Part shown: piece after piece, positions 26,229-35,096 of the stretch
Layout of the letters: the number at the start of each line of letters is the position of its first letter
How positions within the stretch are numbered: the first letter of the stretch is position 1
From: Rhizorhabdus wittichii RW1
GTDB taxonomy: Bacteria; Pseudomonadota; Alphaproteobacteria; Sphingomonadales; Sphingomonadaceae
DNA length: 64,000 nucleotides
Direction: 5' to 3'
Assembly (NCBI GenBank): GCA_000016765.1
Contig: CP000699.1
Span: 1,798,001 to 1,862,000, forward strand
The notes under the pieces: model-generated
The model's database searches: none
Told to the model about the DNA's origin: nothing
The model's input: only the letters and a program-made list of their open reading frames with translations
Position numbers and translations under genes: made by a program

Positions 26229-26248
26229 CAACATATCATATATCTTTC
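26229..26248 (+). promoter_or_regulatory. Block-4 operator motif overlapping the hydratase translation start region
   Basis: CAACATATCATATATCTTTC, 17 of 20 positions identical to the copy at 48653-48672. It ends four bases before the ATG at 26253, where a ribosome-binding site would normally be. Confidence 0.6.
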
Positions 26249-26252
26249 TGCG

Positions 26253-27032
26253 ATGGAGAGACAGTTTGATCATGCCGCGCGGCTACTGCGCGACGCCTAT
26301 CGGGGCGAGAGCATCGCGCCGCTGCGCGCCTTCCTCGAGCCACTGGATATCGACGGCGCCTATGCGGTGCAGGCGATCAACACCCGCTACTGGATCGATC
26401 AGGGGCGCCGTCTGGTCGGGCGGAAGATCGGTGCGACCGCAAAGGCGGTTCAGCGGCAGTTCGGCATCGATCAGCCCGATTTCGGCGCGCTCTTCGCCGA
26501 TATGCGGATAGACGATGGCGGGGTGCTCGACCCGGCGACGGTCACTCAGCCCCGCGCGGAGGCGGAGATCGCCTTCCTCCTCGGGCGCGACCTCGCCGAT
26601 CCCGACCTTTCGCTGGACGATGTCGCCGCCGCGATCGACGGCGCCATGGCGGCGATCGAGATCGTCGACAGCCGCATTACCGGTTGGAAGATCACCTTGT
26701 CTGATACCATTGCCGACAACGGGTCTTCGGCCTTCTTCATACTCGGTACCGAAGTGCGATCCCCGATCGGCCTCGATCTCTACAGTTGCGGCATGGTCAC
26801 CGAGATCAACGGGGAGATCGTTTCCGTCGGCGCCGGCGCCGCCTGCTTCGACCATCCCTATAAATCGGTCCGCTGGCTCGCCCGAACGCTGGCCCTGAAC
26901 GGAGAGCCGCTGCGCGCGGGCGACATCCTGCTGTCCGGCGCGCTCGGCCCGATGGTCGCGCTGACGCCGGGCGACGAGGTCCGCACGCGGATCGGCGGCC
27001 TCGGCACCTGCACATTCACTTACGGAGCGTGA
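26253..27032 (+). CDS. 2-keto-4-pentenoate hydratase family protein
   Basis: 259 residues from the ATG at 26253. Matches the MhpD/DmpE branch of the fumarylacetoacetase superfamily: [35 protein letters not shown] and [12 protein letters not shown] are characteristic, the acidic residues being metal ligands. It adds water to 2-hydroxypenta-2,4-dienoate to make 4-hydroxy-2-oxovalerate. No Shine-Dalgarno sequence is visible; an operator-like motif occupies that space. It is the first gene of a five-gene run ending at 31188. Confidence 0.9.
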   Translation: MERQFDHAARLLRDAYRGESIAPLRAFLEPLDIDGAYAVQAINTRYWIDQGRRLVGRKIGATAKAVQRQFGIDQPDFGALFADMRIDDGGVLDPATVTQPRAEAEIAFLLGRDLADPDLSLDDVAAAIDGAMAAIEIVDSRITGWKITLSDTIADNGSSAFFILGTEVRSPIGLDLYSCGMVTEINGEIVSVGAGAACFDHPYKSVRWLARTLALNGEPLRAGDILLSGALGPMVALTPGDEVRTRIGGLGTCTFTYGA

Positions 27033-27034
27033 CG

Positions 27035-27979
27035 ATGAGCCAGAAGGTCAAGGCGGCGATCATCGGATCGGGCAATATCGGCACCGACCTGATGATCAAG
27101 ATGATCAAATATCCCCAGAACATGGAGCTGGCGGCGGTCGTCGGCATCGATCCGGCGTCCGAGGGCCTCGCCATGGCGCGCGAGCGCGGCATCGCGACCA
27201 CGCATGAGGGGATCGAGGGGCTGAAGAAGCTGCCCGACTATGCCGAGATCGGCGTCGTCTTCGACGCGACCTCCGCCTATGCCCACAAGGTCCATGACGA
27301 GGCGCTGCGCGCCGACGGCAAGCTGGTGGTCGACCTGACCCCGGCGGCGATCGGCCCCTTCACCATCCCGCCCGTCAACATGGACGAGCATCTCGACGCG
27401 ACCAACGTCAACATGGTCACCTGCGGCGGCCAGGCGACGATCCCGATCGTCGCCGCCGTCAGCCAGGTCGCCACGGTCCATTATGCCGAGATCGTCGCGT
27501 CGGTCTCGTCGCGCTCGGCCGGTCCCGGCACCCGCGCCAACATCGACGAGTTCACCCGCACCACGGCGAGCGCGATCGAGAAGGTCGGCGGCGCCGCGCA
27601 GGGCAAGGCGATCATCATCCTCAACCCGGCCGAGCCGCCGATGATCATGCGCGACACCGTCTTCACCCTGTCCGAGGGCGCCGACGAGGAGGCGATCCGC
27701 GCCTCGGTCGCGGCGATGGTCGCGAAGGTGCAGGCCTATGTGCCCGGCTACCGCCTCAAGCAGGAGGTCCAGTTCGAGCGCTTCGGCGACAACAACAAGC
27801 TGAAGATCCCCGGCCGCGGCGAGTTCACCGGCATCAAGACCTCGGTGTTCCTCGAGGTCGAGGGCGCCGGCGACTATCTGCCCAGCTATTCGGGCAATCT
27901 CGACATCATGACCGCCGCCGCCAAGGCGACCGGCGAGCTGCTCGCGCAGCGCATCATCGAACGGAGGGCCGCGGCATGA
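27035..27979 (+). CDS. mhpF: Acetaldehyde dehydrogenase (acylating)
   Basis: 314 residues from the ATG at 27035, which has ACGGAG eight bases upstream; the GTG at 27029 overlapping the preceding stop is an alternative. NAD-binding [15 protein letters not shown] and [13 protein letters not shown] with the catalytic Cys identify the MhpF/DmpF family. It turns acetaldehyde into acetyl-CoA and normally forms a channelling complex with the aldolase encoded next, whose start overlaps its stop (ATGA). Confidence 0.95.
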
Positions 27980-29025
27980 GCTTCGACGTCGGCAAGGACA
28001 AGCTCTACATCCAGGACGTGACGCTGCGCGACGGCATGCACGCGATCCGCCACATGTACGGGATCGACCATGTCCGCGCGATCGCCAGGGCGCTCGACGA
28101 GGCCGGGGTCGACGCGATCGAGGTCGCGCATGGCGACGGCCTCAACGGCGCCAGCTTCAACTACGGCTTCGGCGCGCATACCGACTGGGAATGGCTGGAG
28201 GCCGTCGCCGACGTGCTGACCCGCTCGGTGCTCACCACCTTGCTGGTGCCCGGCATCGGCACCGTCGAGGAACTTCGCCGCGCCCATGCCCTGGGTGTGC
28301 GCTCGGTCCGCGTGGCGACCCACTGCACCGAGGCGGACGTCTCGAAGCAGCATATCGGCATCGCCCGCGACCTCGGCATGGACGTGTCGGGCTTCCTGAT
28401 GATGAGCCACATGATCGAGCCCGAGGCGCTCGCCCAGCAGGCGCTGCTGATGGAGAGCTACGGCGCGCAGTGCGTCTATGTCACCGACAGCGGCGGCGCG
28501 CTCGACATGGACGGGGTGCGCGCCCGCTTCCAGGCCTATGACCGGGTGCTCAGGCCCGAGACGCAGCGCGGCATGCACGCCCACCACAACCTCTCGCTCG
28601 GCGTCGCCAACTCGATCGTCGCGGCGCAGCAGGGCGCGGTGCGGATCGACGCCAGTCTCGCCGGCATGGGCGCGGGCGCGGGCAACGCCCCGCTCGAGGT
28701 GTTCGTCGCCGCGGTCGACCGCAAGGGCTGGAACCATGGCTGCGACGTCAACGCGCTGATGGACGCCGCCGAGGATCTCGTCCGCCCGCTGCAGGACCGC
28801 CCGGTCCGCGTCGACCGCGAAACGCTCGCACTCGGCTATGCCGGGGTCTATTCGAGCTTCCTGCGCCATGCCGAGAAGGCGGCGGCGGACTATGGCCTCG
28901 ATGCCCGCGAAATCCTCATCGAGCTTGGCCATCGCAAGATGGTCGGCGGCCAGGAGGATATGATCGTCGACGTCGCCCTCGACATCAAGCGGAGAGCCGA
29001 AGGCAAGCGGGCGGTCGCGCCTTGA
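27976..29025 (+). CDS. mhpE: 4-hydroxy-2-oxovalerate aldolase
   Basis: 349 residues, normal for MhpE/DmpG. The N-terminal [13 protein letters not shown] carries the Arg-Asp catalytic/metal pair, and [13 protein letters not shown] supplies the metal-binding His residues. Splits 4-hydroxy-2-oxovalerate into pyruvate and acetaldehyde, the latter passed to MhpF. With the hydratase this completes the lower meta-cleavage route. The downstream TTG start overlaps its stop codon. Confidence 0.95.
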
Positions 29026-29975
29026 ATGACGCTCCCGACCAGTCGTTCCCCGTCCGGATAGCGTCGCTCGTCCCGCTGGCGCCCATCGCGCGCGCCGAAT
29101 TCGCACGGCGCTTCATCATCGAAGACGCGGAACCGGCATCGCTCGGCACGCTTTGCCCGGATGTCCTGCTGCTGAGCCCGGCCGTGCGGGTGGATGCGGC
29201 CTTCCTTGCAGGCCTTCCCGCCTCGGTGGGCGCGCTCGCGACCTATTCGGTCGGCCTCGACCATATCGATCTCGACGCGGTCCGTGCGCGCGGCCTGCCG
29301 ATGTTCAACACGCCCGGCATCCTCTCGAATGCGGTGGCCGATCAGGCGATGTTGCTGCTGTTGGCCGCGACGCGGCGGATGGCCGAGGCGACCGCCCTGC
29401 TGCGCGAAGGCCGATGGACCGACCTGTGGTCGAGCCACATCCTCGGCGTCGAACTCGCGGGCAGGACGCTGGGCATCTACGGCCTGGGCGACATCGGTCG
29501 CAGGGTGGCACGCCGGGCCACGGCCTTCGGGATGAGGCTGGTCTACCACAACCGCAGGCGGGCCGTGGATGAAGCCGGGGCCACTTTCGCCGCCACCGCG
29601 GAGGAATTTCTCGCCAGCGCCGATATCCTCCTGCTCGCGGCCCCTTCCACGGGCGAGACGCGCAACTTCCTGAACCGCGAGCGTCTCGCCCTGGCGCGCG
29701 ATGGACTGGTCGTCGTCAATATCGGCCGGGGCGATCTGATCGATGACGACGCGCTGCTGGAGGCGCTGGAGAGCGGGAAGGTTCGGGCGGCGGGCCTCGA
29801 CGTCTTTCGCAACGAACCGCAGATCGATCCGCGCTTCCTGGCCCGGTCCGATGTGGTGGCGACGCCGCATATCGGCAGCGCGACCGAAGAGGCGCGGCGG
29901 GGCATGGCGACGGTGCTGTGCGACGCGATCGAGGCGTGGCGACGAGGCGAACGCCCCGCCAACCGGATCACCTGA
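29022..29975 (+). CDS. D-2-hydroxyacid dehydrogenase family protein (glyoxylate/hydroxypyruvate reductase type)
   Basis: 317 residues from a TTG at 29022 overlapping the aldolase stop (TTGA); no ATG fits the family N-terminus. NAD-binding [16 protein letters not shown], the catalytic Arg in [11 protein letters not shown], the Glu in [11 protein letters not shown], and the His in [12 protein letters not shown] form the expected catalytic set. It interconverts 2-oxo and D-2-hydroxy acids. Lying between the aldolase and a hydroxyacid oxidase, it may handle 2-hydroxyacids formed in this pathway; the specific acid is unknown. Confidence 0.88.
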
Positions 29976-30000
29976 CTCCATCCCGATCAAGGATCCCGCA

Positions 30001-31188
30001 TTGGCCGATCGTTACGCCACCCTCGCCAGCCATGCCGATTTCCGCCGGATCGCGCGGTCGCGGATTCCGCCCCTCATCTTCGATTATTTCGAAGGCGGTG
30101 CGGGCGACGAGATGACGATCCATGAGAATGAGACCGCATTCGCAGCGGTGCGCTTGCCCCAAAGGGTGATGGTCGACATGTCGGCCGTCGAGACGGCGGG
30201 CGACCTGCTCGGCGAAGCCTGCTCGATGCCGCTCGCCCTGGCACCCATCGGCTTTGCCGGCCTGATGTGCCGGCGCGGCGAGACGCAGGCGGCGCGCGCG
30301 GCCGAAGCCGCGGGCGTCCCCTTCTGCCTGTCGGCCAATGCGATCTGCTCGGTCGAGGAGGTCGCGCAGGCGGCCCGGCGCCCCTTCTGGTTCCAGCTCT
30401 ACATGATGCGCGACCGCGACGTCGTCGTCGACCTGCTCCGGCGGGCCTGGGACGGCGGCTGCCGCACGCTGGTCTTCACCGTCGATCTCGCCGTGCCCGG
30501 TATCCGGCGGCGCGACATCCGCAACGATCTCTTCGGCGGCACCACGCCGGCCAAGCTGCTCAGCTATGCATGCCATCCCCGCTGGCTGGTCGACGTCGGG
30601 CTGCGCGGCGGTCCGCACACATTCGGCAACCTCGCGCCCTATGTCGCGAAAGCGCGCCATCTGGCCGGCTTCGGGGGCTGGCTGATGCGGCAGTTCGACG
30701 CAGGCGTCACCTGGAAAGACATCGCCTGGCTCCGGAACCAATGGAAGGGCAGGCTCGTCATCAAGGGCATCCTCGATAGGCGGGACGCGACAATGGCGCT
30801 CGATGCCGGTGCGGATGCCCTCGTCGTCTCCAACCATGGCGGGCGCCAGCTTGACGGCGTTGCTCCGACGGCCGTCGCATTGCCCGCGATCGCTCGGGCG
30901 GTCGGCGGGCGGGCGCCACTCCTCGTCGATGGCGGTGTGCGCAGCGGACAGGATGTGCTGAAGGCACTCCTGCTCGGTGCCGACGGCGTTCTCATCGGCC
31001 GCGCCTGGGCCTATGCCGCCGCCGCGGGCGGCGAAGCGGCGATCGCCGCTCTGCTCGCACGCTTCCAGGTCGAATTGCGCACGGCCATGACGCTCGCCGG
31101 CTTCGCGGATATCGACACGATCAGGGACCGGCGAATTCCTCCCGCTTCCGATGTCATGCCATGTGACAAATCGGGGCCCAACATATAA
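30001..31188 (+). CDS. FMN-dependent alpha-hydroxyacid oxidase/dehydrogenase
   Basis: 395 residues from the TTG at 30001, with AAGGA about eight bases upstream. Family motifs: PLIFDYFEGGAGDE at the N-terminus; LALAPIGFAGLM; the FMN-binding lysine in LVIKGILDRRDA; and VVSNHGGRQLDGVAPT with the catalytic His and Arg. Relatives include L-lactate, mandelate and glycolate dehydrogenases. With the neighbouring D-2-hydroxyacid dehydrogenase it could oxidise or invert a 2-hydroxyacid. Its stop codon is embedded in an operator-like motif (31179-31199) that precedes the next gene. Confidence 0.9.
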   Translation: MADRYATLASHADFRRIARSRIPPLIFDYFEGGAGDEMTIHENETAFAAVRLPQRVMVDMSAVETAGDLLGEACSMPLALAPIGFAGLMCRRGETQAARAAEAAGVPFCLSANAICSVEEVAQAARRPFWFQLYMMRDRDVVVDLLRRAWDGGCRTLVFTVDLAVPGIRRRDIRNDLFGGTTPAKLLSYACHPRWLVDVGLRGGPHTFGNLAPYVAKARHLAGFGGWLMRQFDAGVTWKDIAWLRNQWKGRLVIKGILDRRDATMALDAGADALVVSNHGGRQLDGVAPTAVALPAIARAVGGRAPLLVDGGVRSGQDVLKALLLGADGVLIGRAWAYAAAAGGEAAIAALLARFQVELRTAMTLAGFADIDTIRDRRIPPASDVMPCDKSGPNI

Positions 31189-31199
31189 GATATGCTTTC
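31179..31199 (+). promoter_or_regulatory. Block-4 operator motif before the methionine aminopeptidase gene
   Basis: CAACATATAAGATATG followed by CTTTC. Relative to the 48653 copy it has one substitution and one inserted base. It overlaps the stop codon of the preceding gene and lies 37 bases before the ATG at 31236. Confidence 0.6.
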
Positions 31200-31235
31200 A
31201 TCAATGACGCGCATGGAAGCGATTCTGGAAAAGCG

Positions 31236-32060
31236 ATGACCCAATATGTTTCCGCCACGGCGGCTGAAGACCGCCGGACAGGCGCCATCAAACTGCACGG
31301 TCCCGAGGGGTTCGCCGCCATGCGCAAGGCGGGCCAAGTCACCGCCACGGTCCTGGATGCCTTGACCGAACTGGTCGAACCCGGCGTCAGCATGGCGGCC
31401 CTGGACGACTTCGCACGCGAGGCGATACGGGCAGCGGGGGCCACCCCTGCGAACATCGGCTATCGTGGTTACGCGCACACCAGTTGCATTTCGATCAACC
31501 ATGTCGTCTGCCACGGCATCCCGAGCGAACGGACGCTGAAGGACGGCGATATCGTCAACATCGACCTGACCTCGCTCGTCGACGGATGGCATGGCGACAC
31601 CAGCCGCATGTTCCTCGTCGGCGACGTATCGATCAAGGCGCGACGGCTGGTCGACGTGACCTATGAATGCCTGATGCTCGGCATCGAGCAGGCGAAGCCC
31701 GGCAACCATCTGGGCGACATCGGCCACGCGATCCAATCCCATGCCGAAAAGCATCGCTACGGCGTGGTCCGCGATTTCGTCGGCCATGGCGTCGGCCGCG
31801 TCTATCACGACGCTCCGGACGTGCTGCATTATGGAAAGTCCGGTACCGGCCCCGAATTGCGGCCCGGCATGATCTTCACCATCGAGCCGATGATCAACAT
31901 CGGACGCCCCGACGTGAAGCTGCTCGACGACGGCTGGACCGCCGTGACGCGCGACCGGACGCTGTCGGCGCAGTTCGAGCATTCGATCGGCATCACCGAG
32001 ACCGGCTGCGAGATCTTCACCGCCAGCCCCAAGGGCCTGCACCGCCCGCCCTATCGCTGA
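31236..32060 (+). CDS. map: Methionine aminopeptidase, type I
   Basis: 274 residues. Removes N-terminal Met from new proteins. All metal ligands are readable: Asp in VNIDLTSLVDGWHGDTSRMF (two Asp), His in FVGHGVGRVYHDAP, Glu in FTIEPMINI and Glu in AQFEHSIGI, with the substrate His in SINHVVCHG. The short N-terminal extension before the core looks like that of sphingomonad Map proteins. Its presence in a catabolic cluster behind a block-4 operator is odd; it may be a second copy, which cannot be judged from this window. Confidence 0.93.
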   Translation: MTQYVSATAAEDRRTGAIKLHGPEGFAAMRKAGQVTATVLDALTELVEPGVSMAALDDFAREAIRAAGATPANIGYRGYAHTSCISINHVVCHGIPSERTLKDGDIVNIDLTSLVDGWHGDTSRMFLVGDVSIKARRLVDVTYECLMLGIEQAKPGNHLGDIGHAIQSHAEKHRYGVVRDFVGHGVGRVYHDAPDVLHYGKSGTGPELRPGMIFTIEPMINIGRPDVKLLDDGWTAVTRDRTLSAQFEHSIGITETGCEIFTASPKGLHRPPYR

Positions 32061-32075
32061 GGCCGTTCGGCCCAA

Positions 32076-32096
32076 GGCGCGGAAGCAGTCCGCGCC
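32076..32096. terminator. Candidate bidirectional terminator hairpin
   Basis: GGCGCGGA and TCCGCGCC form a perfect 8-bp stem with loop AGCAG between convergent map and methyltransferase genes. A second inverted pair, ATCGGGCG (32107-32114) and CGCCCGAT (32134-32141), follows. Neither has a strong T-run. Confidence 0.5.
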
Positions 32097-32161
32097 ATCA
32101 TGGGAGATCGGGCGAGCGTGCACCCGGCACACCCGCCCGATGGCAAGCTTCCAAAAGGGGA

Positions 32162-33010
32162 TCAGGCCTTCCGCGTCGCCACACCGACGACATAGTGCCG
32201 GCTGATCTTCGTGCCCTCGCTGTCCTCGTTGCGGCGCTCGATCGCCTCGACCATCCGGGTCATCGTCCGTTCGAAGAGGCCGGCCTTCTCGAGCGCCAGG
32301 CTGCAGCCGCGCGACACCGGATGGACCTGGTCGAGCCCCTCGAGGAAGGTGCGCGGCGCGGGGCCGGTGTTGACCATCGGATGCTTGGTCAGGACGATAT
32401 CGAAACCCCGCGCGCCGAACAGCGCGCGCATCTCGTCCTCATTGCCCCAATAGCTGTAGGGGAACGGCGCCTGGCCGACGACGGCCGCGGTGTCGTTGAT
32501 CTGGATCTTCGCCACGTCCGAGATCGCGTCGCCGCCGAACCAGCCGGTCCACACGATGCGCCCGCCCGGCTTCAGCACCCGGGCCATCTCAGCGACCGCC
32601 GCCTCGCGGTCCGCCCCGAACATCAGGCTCACCGCATCGATCACCGCATCGAAGCTGGCGTCCGGAAAGGGAAGCTTCGCGACGTCGGCAAGCTCGAAGC
32701 GGGTATCGGGAAAATCCTTCAGTCTCTCCCGCGCGACGTCGAGCAGGCGGGGCGAGACCTCGATCGCGGTGACCTTCGCGCCGGCCTGGGCGGCCAGCAG
32801 CGCGGCATTGTTCCGCGCGCCGACGTCGAGCACGGCTTCGCCCGGCTTGATCGCGGCAGTGTCGACGATCATCTGCGCGATCGGAAGCAGCGCCTCGCCG
32901 ATGAACTCATATTGTCCGAGGGCGCCGAAATCTGGCGCGACCGAGAAGCGTCCGACATAATGCCCTACAAAGTCCCACAGGGGCGCAACGGCTTCGGTCG
33001 TCGACATCAT
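32162..33010 (-). CDS. Class I SAM-dependent methyltransferase
   Basis: 282 residues with a Rossmann-type methyltransferase core: VLDVGARNNAALLAAQAGAK is motif I, followed by KVTAIEVSPRLLDVARER, LPFPDASFDAVIDAVSLMF and VLKPGGRIVWTGWFGG. Motif I is atypical: the usual GxGxG is reduced to GARNN, though the acidic residue at the end of strand 2 (the Glu in AIEVS) is kept. The target is unknown. A block-4 operator-like sequence (33089-33107) lies about 80 bases upstream. Confidence 0.85.
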   Translation of the reverse strand: MMSTTEAVAPLWDFVGHYVGRFSVAPDFGALGQYEFIGEALLPIAQMIVDTAAIKPGEAVLDVGARNNAALLAAQAGAKVTAIEVSPRLLDVARERLKDFPDTRFELADVAKLPFPDASFDAVIDAVSLMFGADREAAVAEMARVLKPGGRIVWTGWFGGDAISDVAKIQINDTAAVVGQAPFPYSYWGNEDEMRALFGARGFDIVLTKHPMVNTGPAPRTFLEGLDQVHPVSRGCSLALEKAGLFERTMTRMVEAIERRNEDSEGTKISRHYVVGVATRKA

Positions 33011-33088
33011 GTTCCTCCTGGCAAGATCGCGGGCACGTCGGCGCCACGTTGCCGGCGACTATGCTGCCCATTGCCGGCCATGTCCAGT

Positions 33089-33107
33089 ACTTATCTGATA
33101 TCTATTG
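33089..33107 (-). promoter_or_regulatory. Block-4 operator motif before the methyltransferase
   Basis: ACTTATCTGATATCTATTG matches the ACATATATGATATCTTT core of the 48653 site at 14 of 17 positions. It is one of two copies in the 256-bp divergent region between the methyltransferase and GST genes. Confidence 0.5.
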
Positions 33108-33208
33108 CCCATCCATGGATGATGTCGATTCGGAAAAACACACATAAATCCAAGAATTTTTGGATGTCTTCAGCAAAGGCCGGCTGACGTACCCACATTC
33201 TACATTGC

Positions 33209-33228
33209 TAAGATATCAGATATGTGTG
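33209..33228 (+). promoter_or_regulatory. Block-4 operator motif before the GST gene
   Basis: TAAGATATCAGATATGTGTG. Its complement, CACACATATCTGATATCTTA, shares most positions with CAACATATATGATATCTTTC. Located 39 bases before the ATG at 33267. Confidence 0.55.
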
Positions 33229-33266
33229 AGCAATCCCTTCGAAAATCAGGAAGGGAATCGAACCGA

Positions 33267-33899
33267 ATGCGCCTCTACCACTCACCCATGAGCATCGCCC
33301 TGGCATGTCGCCTTGCCCTGACAGCGGCCGACATCGGCCATGAGGTGGTGATCGTCAATTCACTGTCCGGCGAGACCAAGCAGGAGCCGTTTCTGTCGAT
33401 CAATCCGCTGGGCGAGGTCCCGGCCCTGGACCATGACGGTGCGATCGTCACCCAAACCGTCGCGATCCTCAGCTTCATCGCCGATCATGGCGGCCAGGGC
33501 TGGGCCGACCCCACTCCGATCGAACGGGCGAAGGAACTGTCGACCATGATCGTCGCGGCGGCGGAGGTGCAAGCCGCCTGGAAGATGATCAACCGCCCCA
33601 ATCGCTATGCACCCAGCGACACGGCCGCCGCCGAGGTCGGCGCACAGGCGCGCATTCGTCTCGATGCCGCCTATGCCGAACTCGAACGCCGCATCGCCCT
33701 GCGCGACACCGGCAAGGCGCTCGGCATCCTCGATTATCATGCCGGCGTGCTCGCCCTCTGGAAGATCATGGCGCCCGCGGGCCAGGGCCTTTCGCCCACC
33801 CCGCATCTCGACGCCGTCAAGGATCGCCTGATGAACACGCCGAAGCTGCGGCAGGTGATCGATGAAGACATCGCCAATTATACAGCGATGGTGGGCTGA
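33267..33899 (+). CDS. Glutathione S-transferase family protein
   Basis: 210 residues from the ATG at 33267 with AGGAAGGGAA upstream; the frame opens earlier at 33222, inside the operator-like motif, and is less likely. The N-terminal thioredoxin-like domain begins MRLYHSPMSIALACRLAL, with an INPLGEVPALDHDG cis-proline loop and QTVAILSFIAD; the C-terminal half is all-alpha. One of three GST genes in this block. The substrate is unknown; given the block context, glutathione-dependent cleavage or isomerisation of a catabolic intermediate is possible. Confidence 0.88.
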   Translation: MRLYHSPMSIALACRLALTAADIGHEVVIVNSLSGETKQEPFLSINPLGEVPALDHDGAIVTQTVAILSFIADHGGQGWADPTPIERAKELSTMIVAAAEVQAAWKMINRPNRYAPSDTAAAEVGAQARIRLDAAYAELERRIALRDTGKALGILDYHAGVLALWKIMAPAGQGLSPTPHLDAVKDRLMNTPKLRQVIDEDIANYTAMVG

Positions 33900-33929
33900 G
33901 GCCCGCCGCCGCGCCCGCCCCGTCCTCGA

Positions 33930-34799
33930 TCAAGCCTTGAGGGCGGGGCGCTGGCCCTGGTCGAAGAACGGGTCGAACGAGAAGCGATGGGCAGCAAGCC
34001 TGCTCCAGTTTTCGCGGATCGCATCGTCGAACAACTGGCGCATCGCATCGGTCGCCGCGACGGCGTCCTTGCGGGCGATGGCCCGGACGATCGCCTTGTG
34101 CCGGGTCACCTGAGCCTGCTTCATCGCCTTCGTCGTACAGGCCTTCCACGCCGCGCGCGTGGCGATACGGGTGATCGGCGCGAACGATGCCAGGATCTGG
34201 GCGAACAGGACATTATGGCTGGCCCGCGCGATGGCGTAATGGAACTCCGCATTATACTGGGAAACCAGATCAGGATCATCCATGTGCATCGCGATCGCCT
34301 CGACGATGTCCTGGATTTCCTTGAGTTCCTGATCGGTGCGGGCCGTCGCCGCCATTTCGGTGGCGCGAAGTTCGACGGTCTTGCGCACCTCCCAGACGTC
34401 GAGGATCGAAATCTGCGACGTGTTGAAGCCGTGAACGATCGAGGTTGCGAACAGCGAGCCGTCGACGTGGCTGACCTTCGGCTTGCGGCCACGGGCGATG
34501 TCGATGATCTGCAACGCGCCCAGCGCACCGAACGCCTCGCGCATGACGGCGCGGCTCACCCCGAGTTCGTCGCCGAAATATTTCTCGCCCGGAAGCGTAT
34601 CGCCGGGGCGAAGGCCGTTGTCCCGCATGTAATTGCCGACCGCGCGGATCGCCTGCTGGACCAGCGAACCGCCGGAACCCTGATCGACCTCAACCGAAGC
34701 GGCCGCAGCCGCCTTGCCGCGCCCTCGCGAAACACTGTTGTCGTCAGTGCGCTTGCGCACGCCACGGCGGCCGGTCTCGTTGGCGATAGGGCTATTCAT
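33930..34799 (-). CDS. GntR-family (FadR/FCD type) transcriptional regulator
   Basis: 289 residues with an unusually long, basic Ala-rich leader (about 40 residues, RGRGKAAAAAS) before the winged helix LRPGDTLPGEKYFGDELGVS and SRAVMREAFGALGALQ. The C-terminal FCD domain carries the metal-site type residues in YNAEFHYAIARASHN and RHKAIVRAIARKD. It sits centrally among genes preceded by CAACATATATGATATCTTTC-type sites and is the best candidate to bind them. FadR-type regulators usually sense small organic acids. AGGAG is found upstream of the start. Confidence 0.92.
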   Translation of the reverse strand: MNSPIANETGRRGVRKRTDDNSVSRGRGKAAAAASVEVDQGSGGSLVQQAIRAVGNYMRDNGLRPGDTLPGEKYFGDELGVSRAVMREAFGALGALQIIDIARGRKPKVSHVDGSLFATSIVHGFNTSQISILDVWEVRKTVELRATEMAATARTDQELKEIQDIVEAIAMHMDDPDLVSQYNAEFHYAIARASHNVLFAQILASFAPITRIATRAAWKACTTKAMKQAQVTRHKAIVRAIARKDAVAATDAMRQLFDDAIRENWSRLAAHRFSFDPFFDQGQRPALKA

Positions 34800-35096
34800 C
34801 CTTCAACTCCTACCGTTCCGCACTGGAATCCGCAACGCCACGGCCGATCGCGCGCACCCTTCCCATCGACGCCCCATCCCGACCGGCTGACGAACATTGT
34901 TGTATCGACGATATCCCACACATGTCGGATACCTTAGAAGCGACCGAACACCGCAACAAGTAGACATTCCCGAAAATCATCATACAATTTTTTCGCGACT
35001 TGCCGCCTCTGGCCGCTTGCCTTTATGCGATAGTTATCAGATATGTTTGACGAAAGATGCCCTGCCGGCGTTTCGAAATCCGCAAAGGCTGCACGA
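34800..35096. promoter_or_regulatory. Divergent promoter region between GntR gene and aldolase
   Basis: 297 bp without a gene. It contains a clear block-4 motif at 35032-35049 (AGTTATCAGATATGTTTG, complement ACATATCTGATAACT) before the aldolase, and a weaker inverted arrangement near 34908-34934 (GATATCC ... GGATACC) that could serve the GntR gene itself. The segment around 34960-35045 is AT-rich, as expected for a promoter. Confidence 0.55.
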
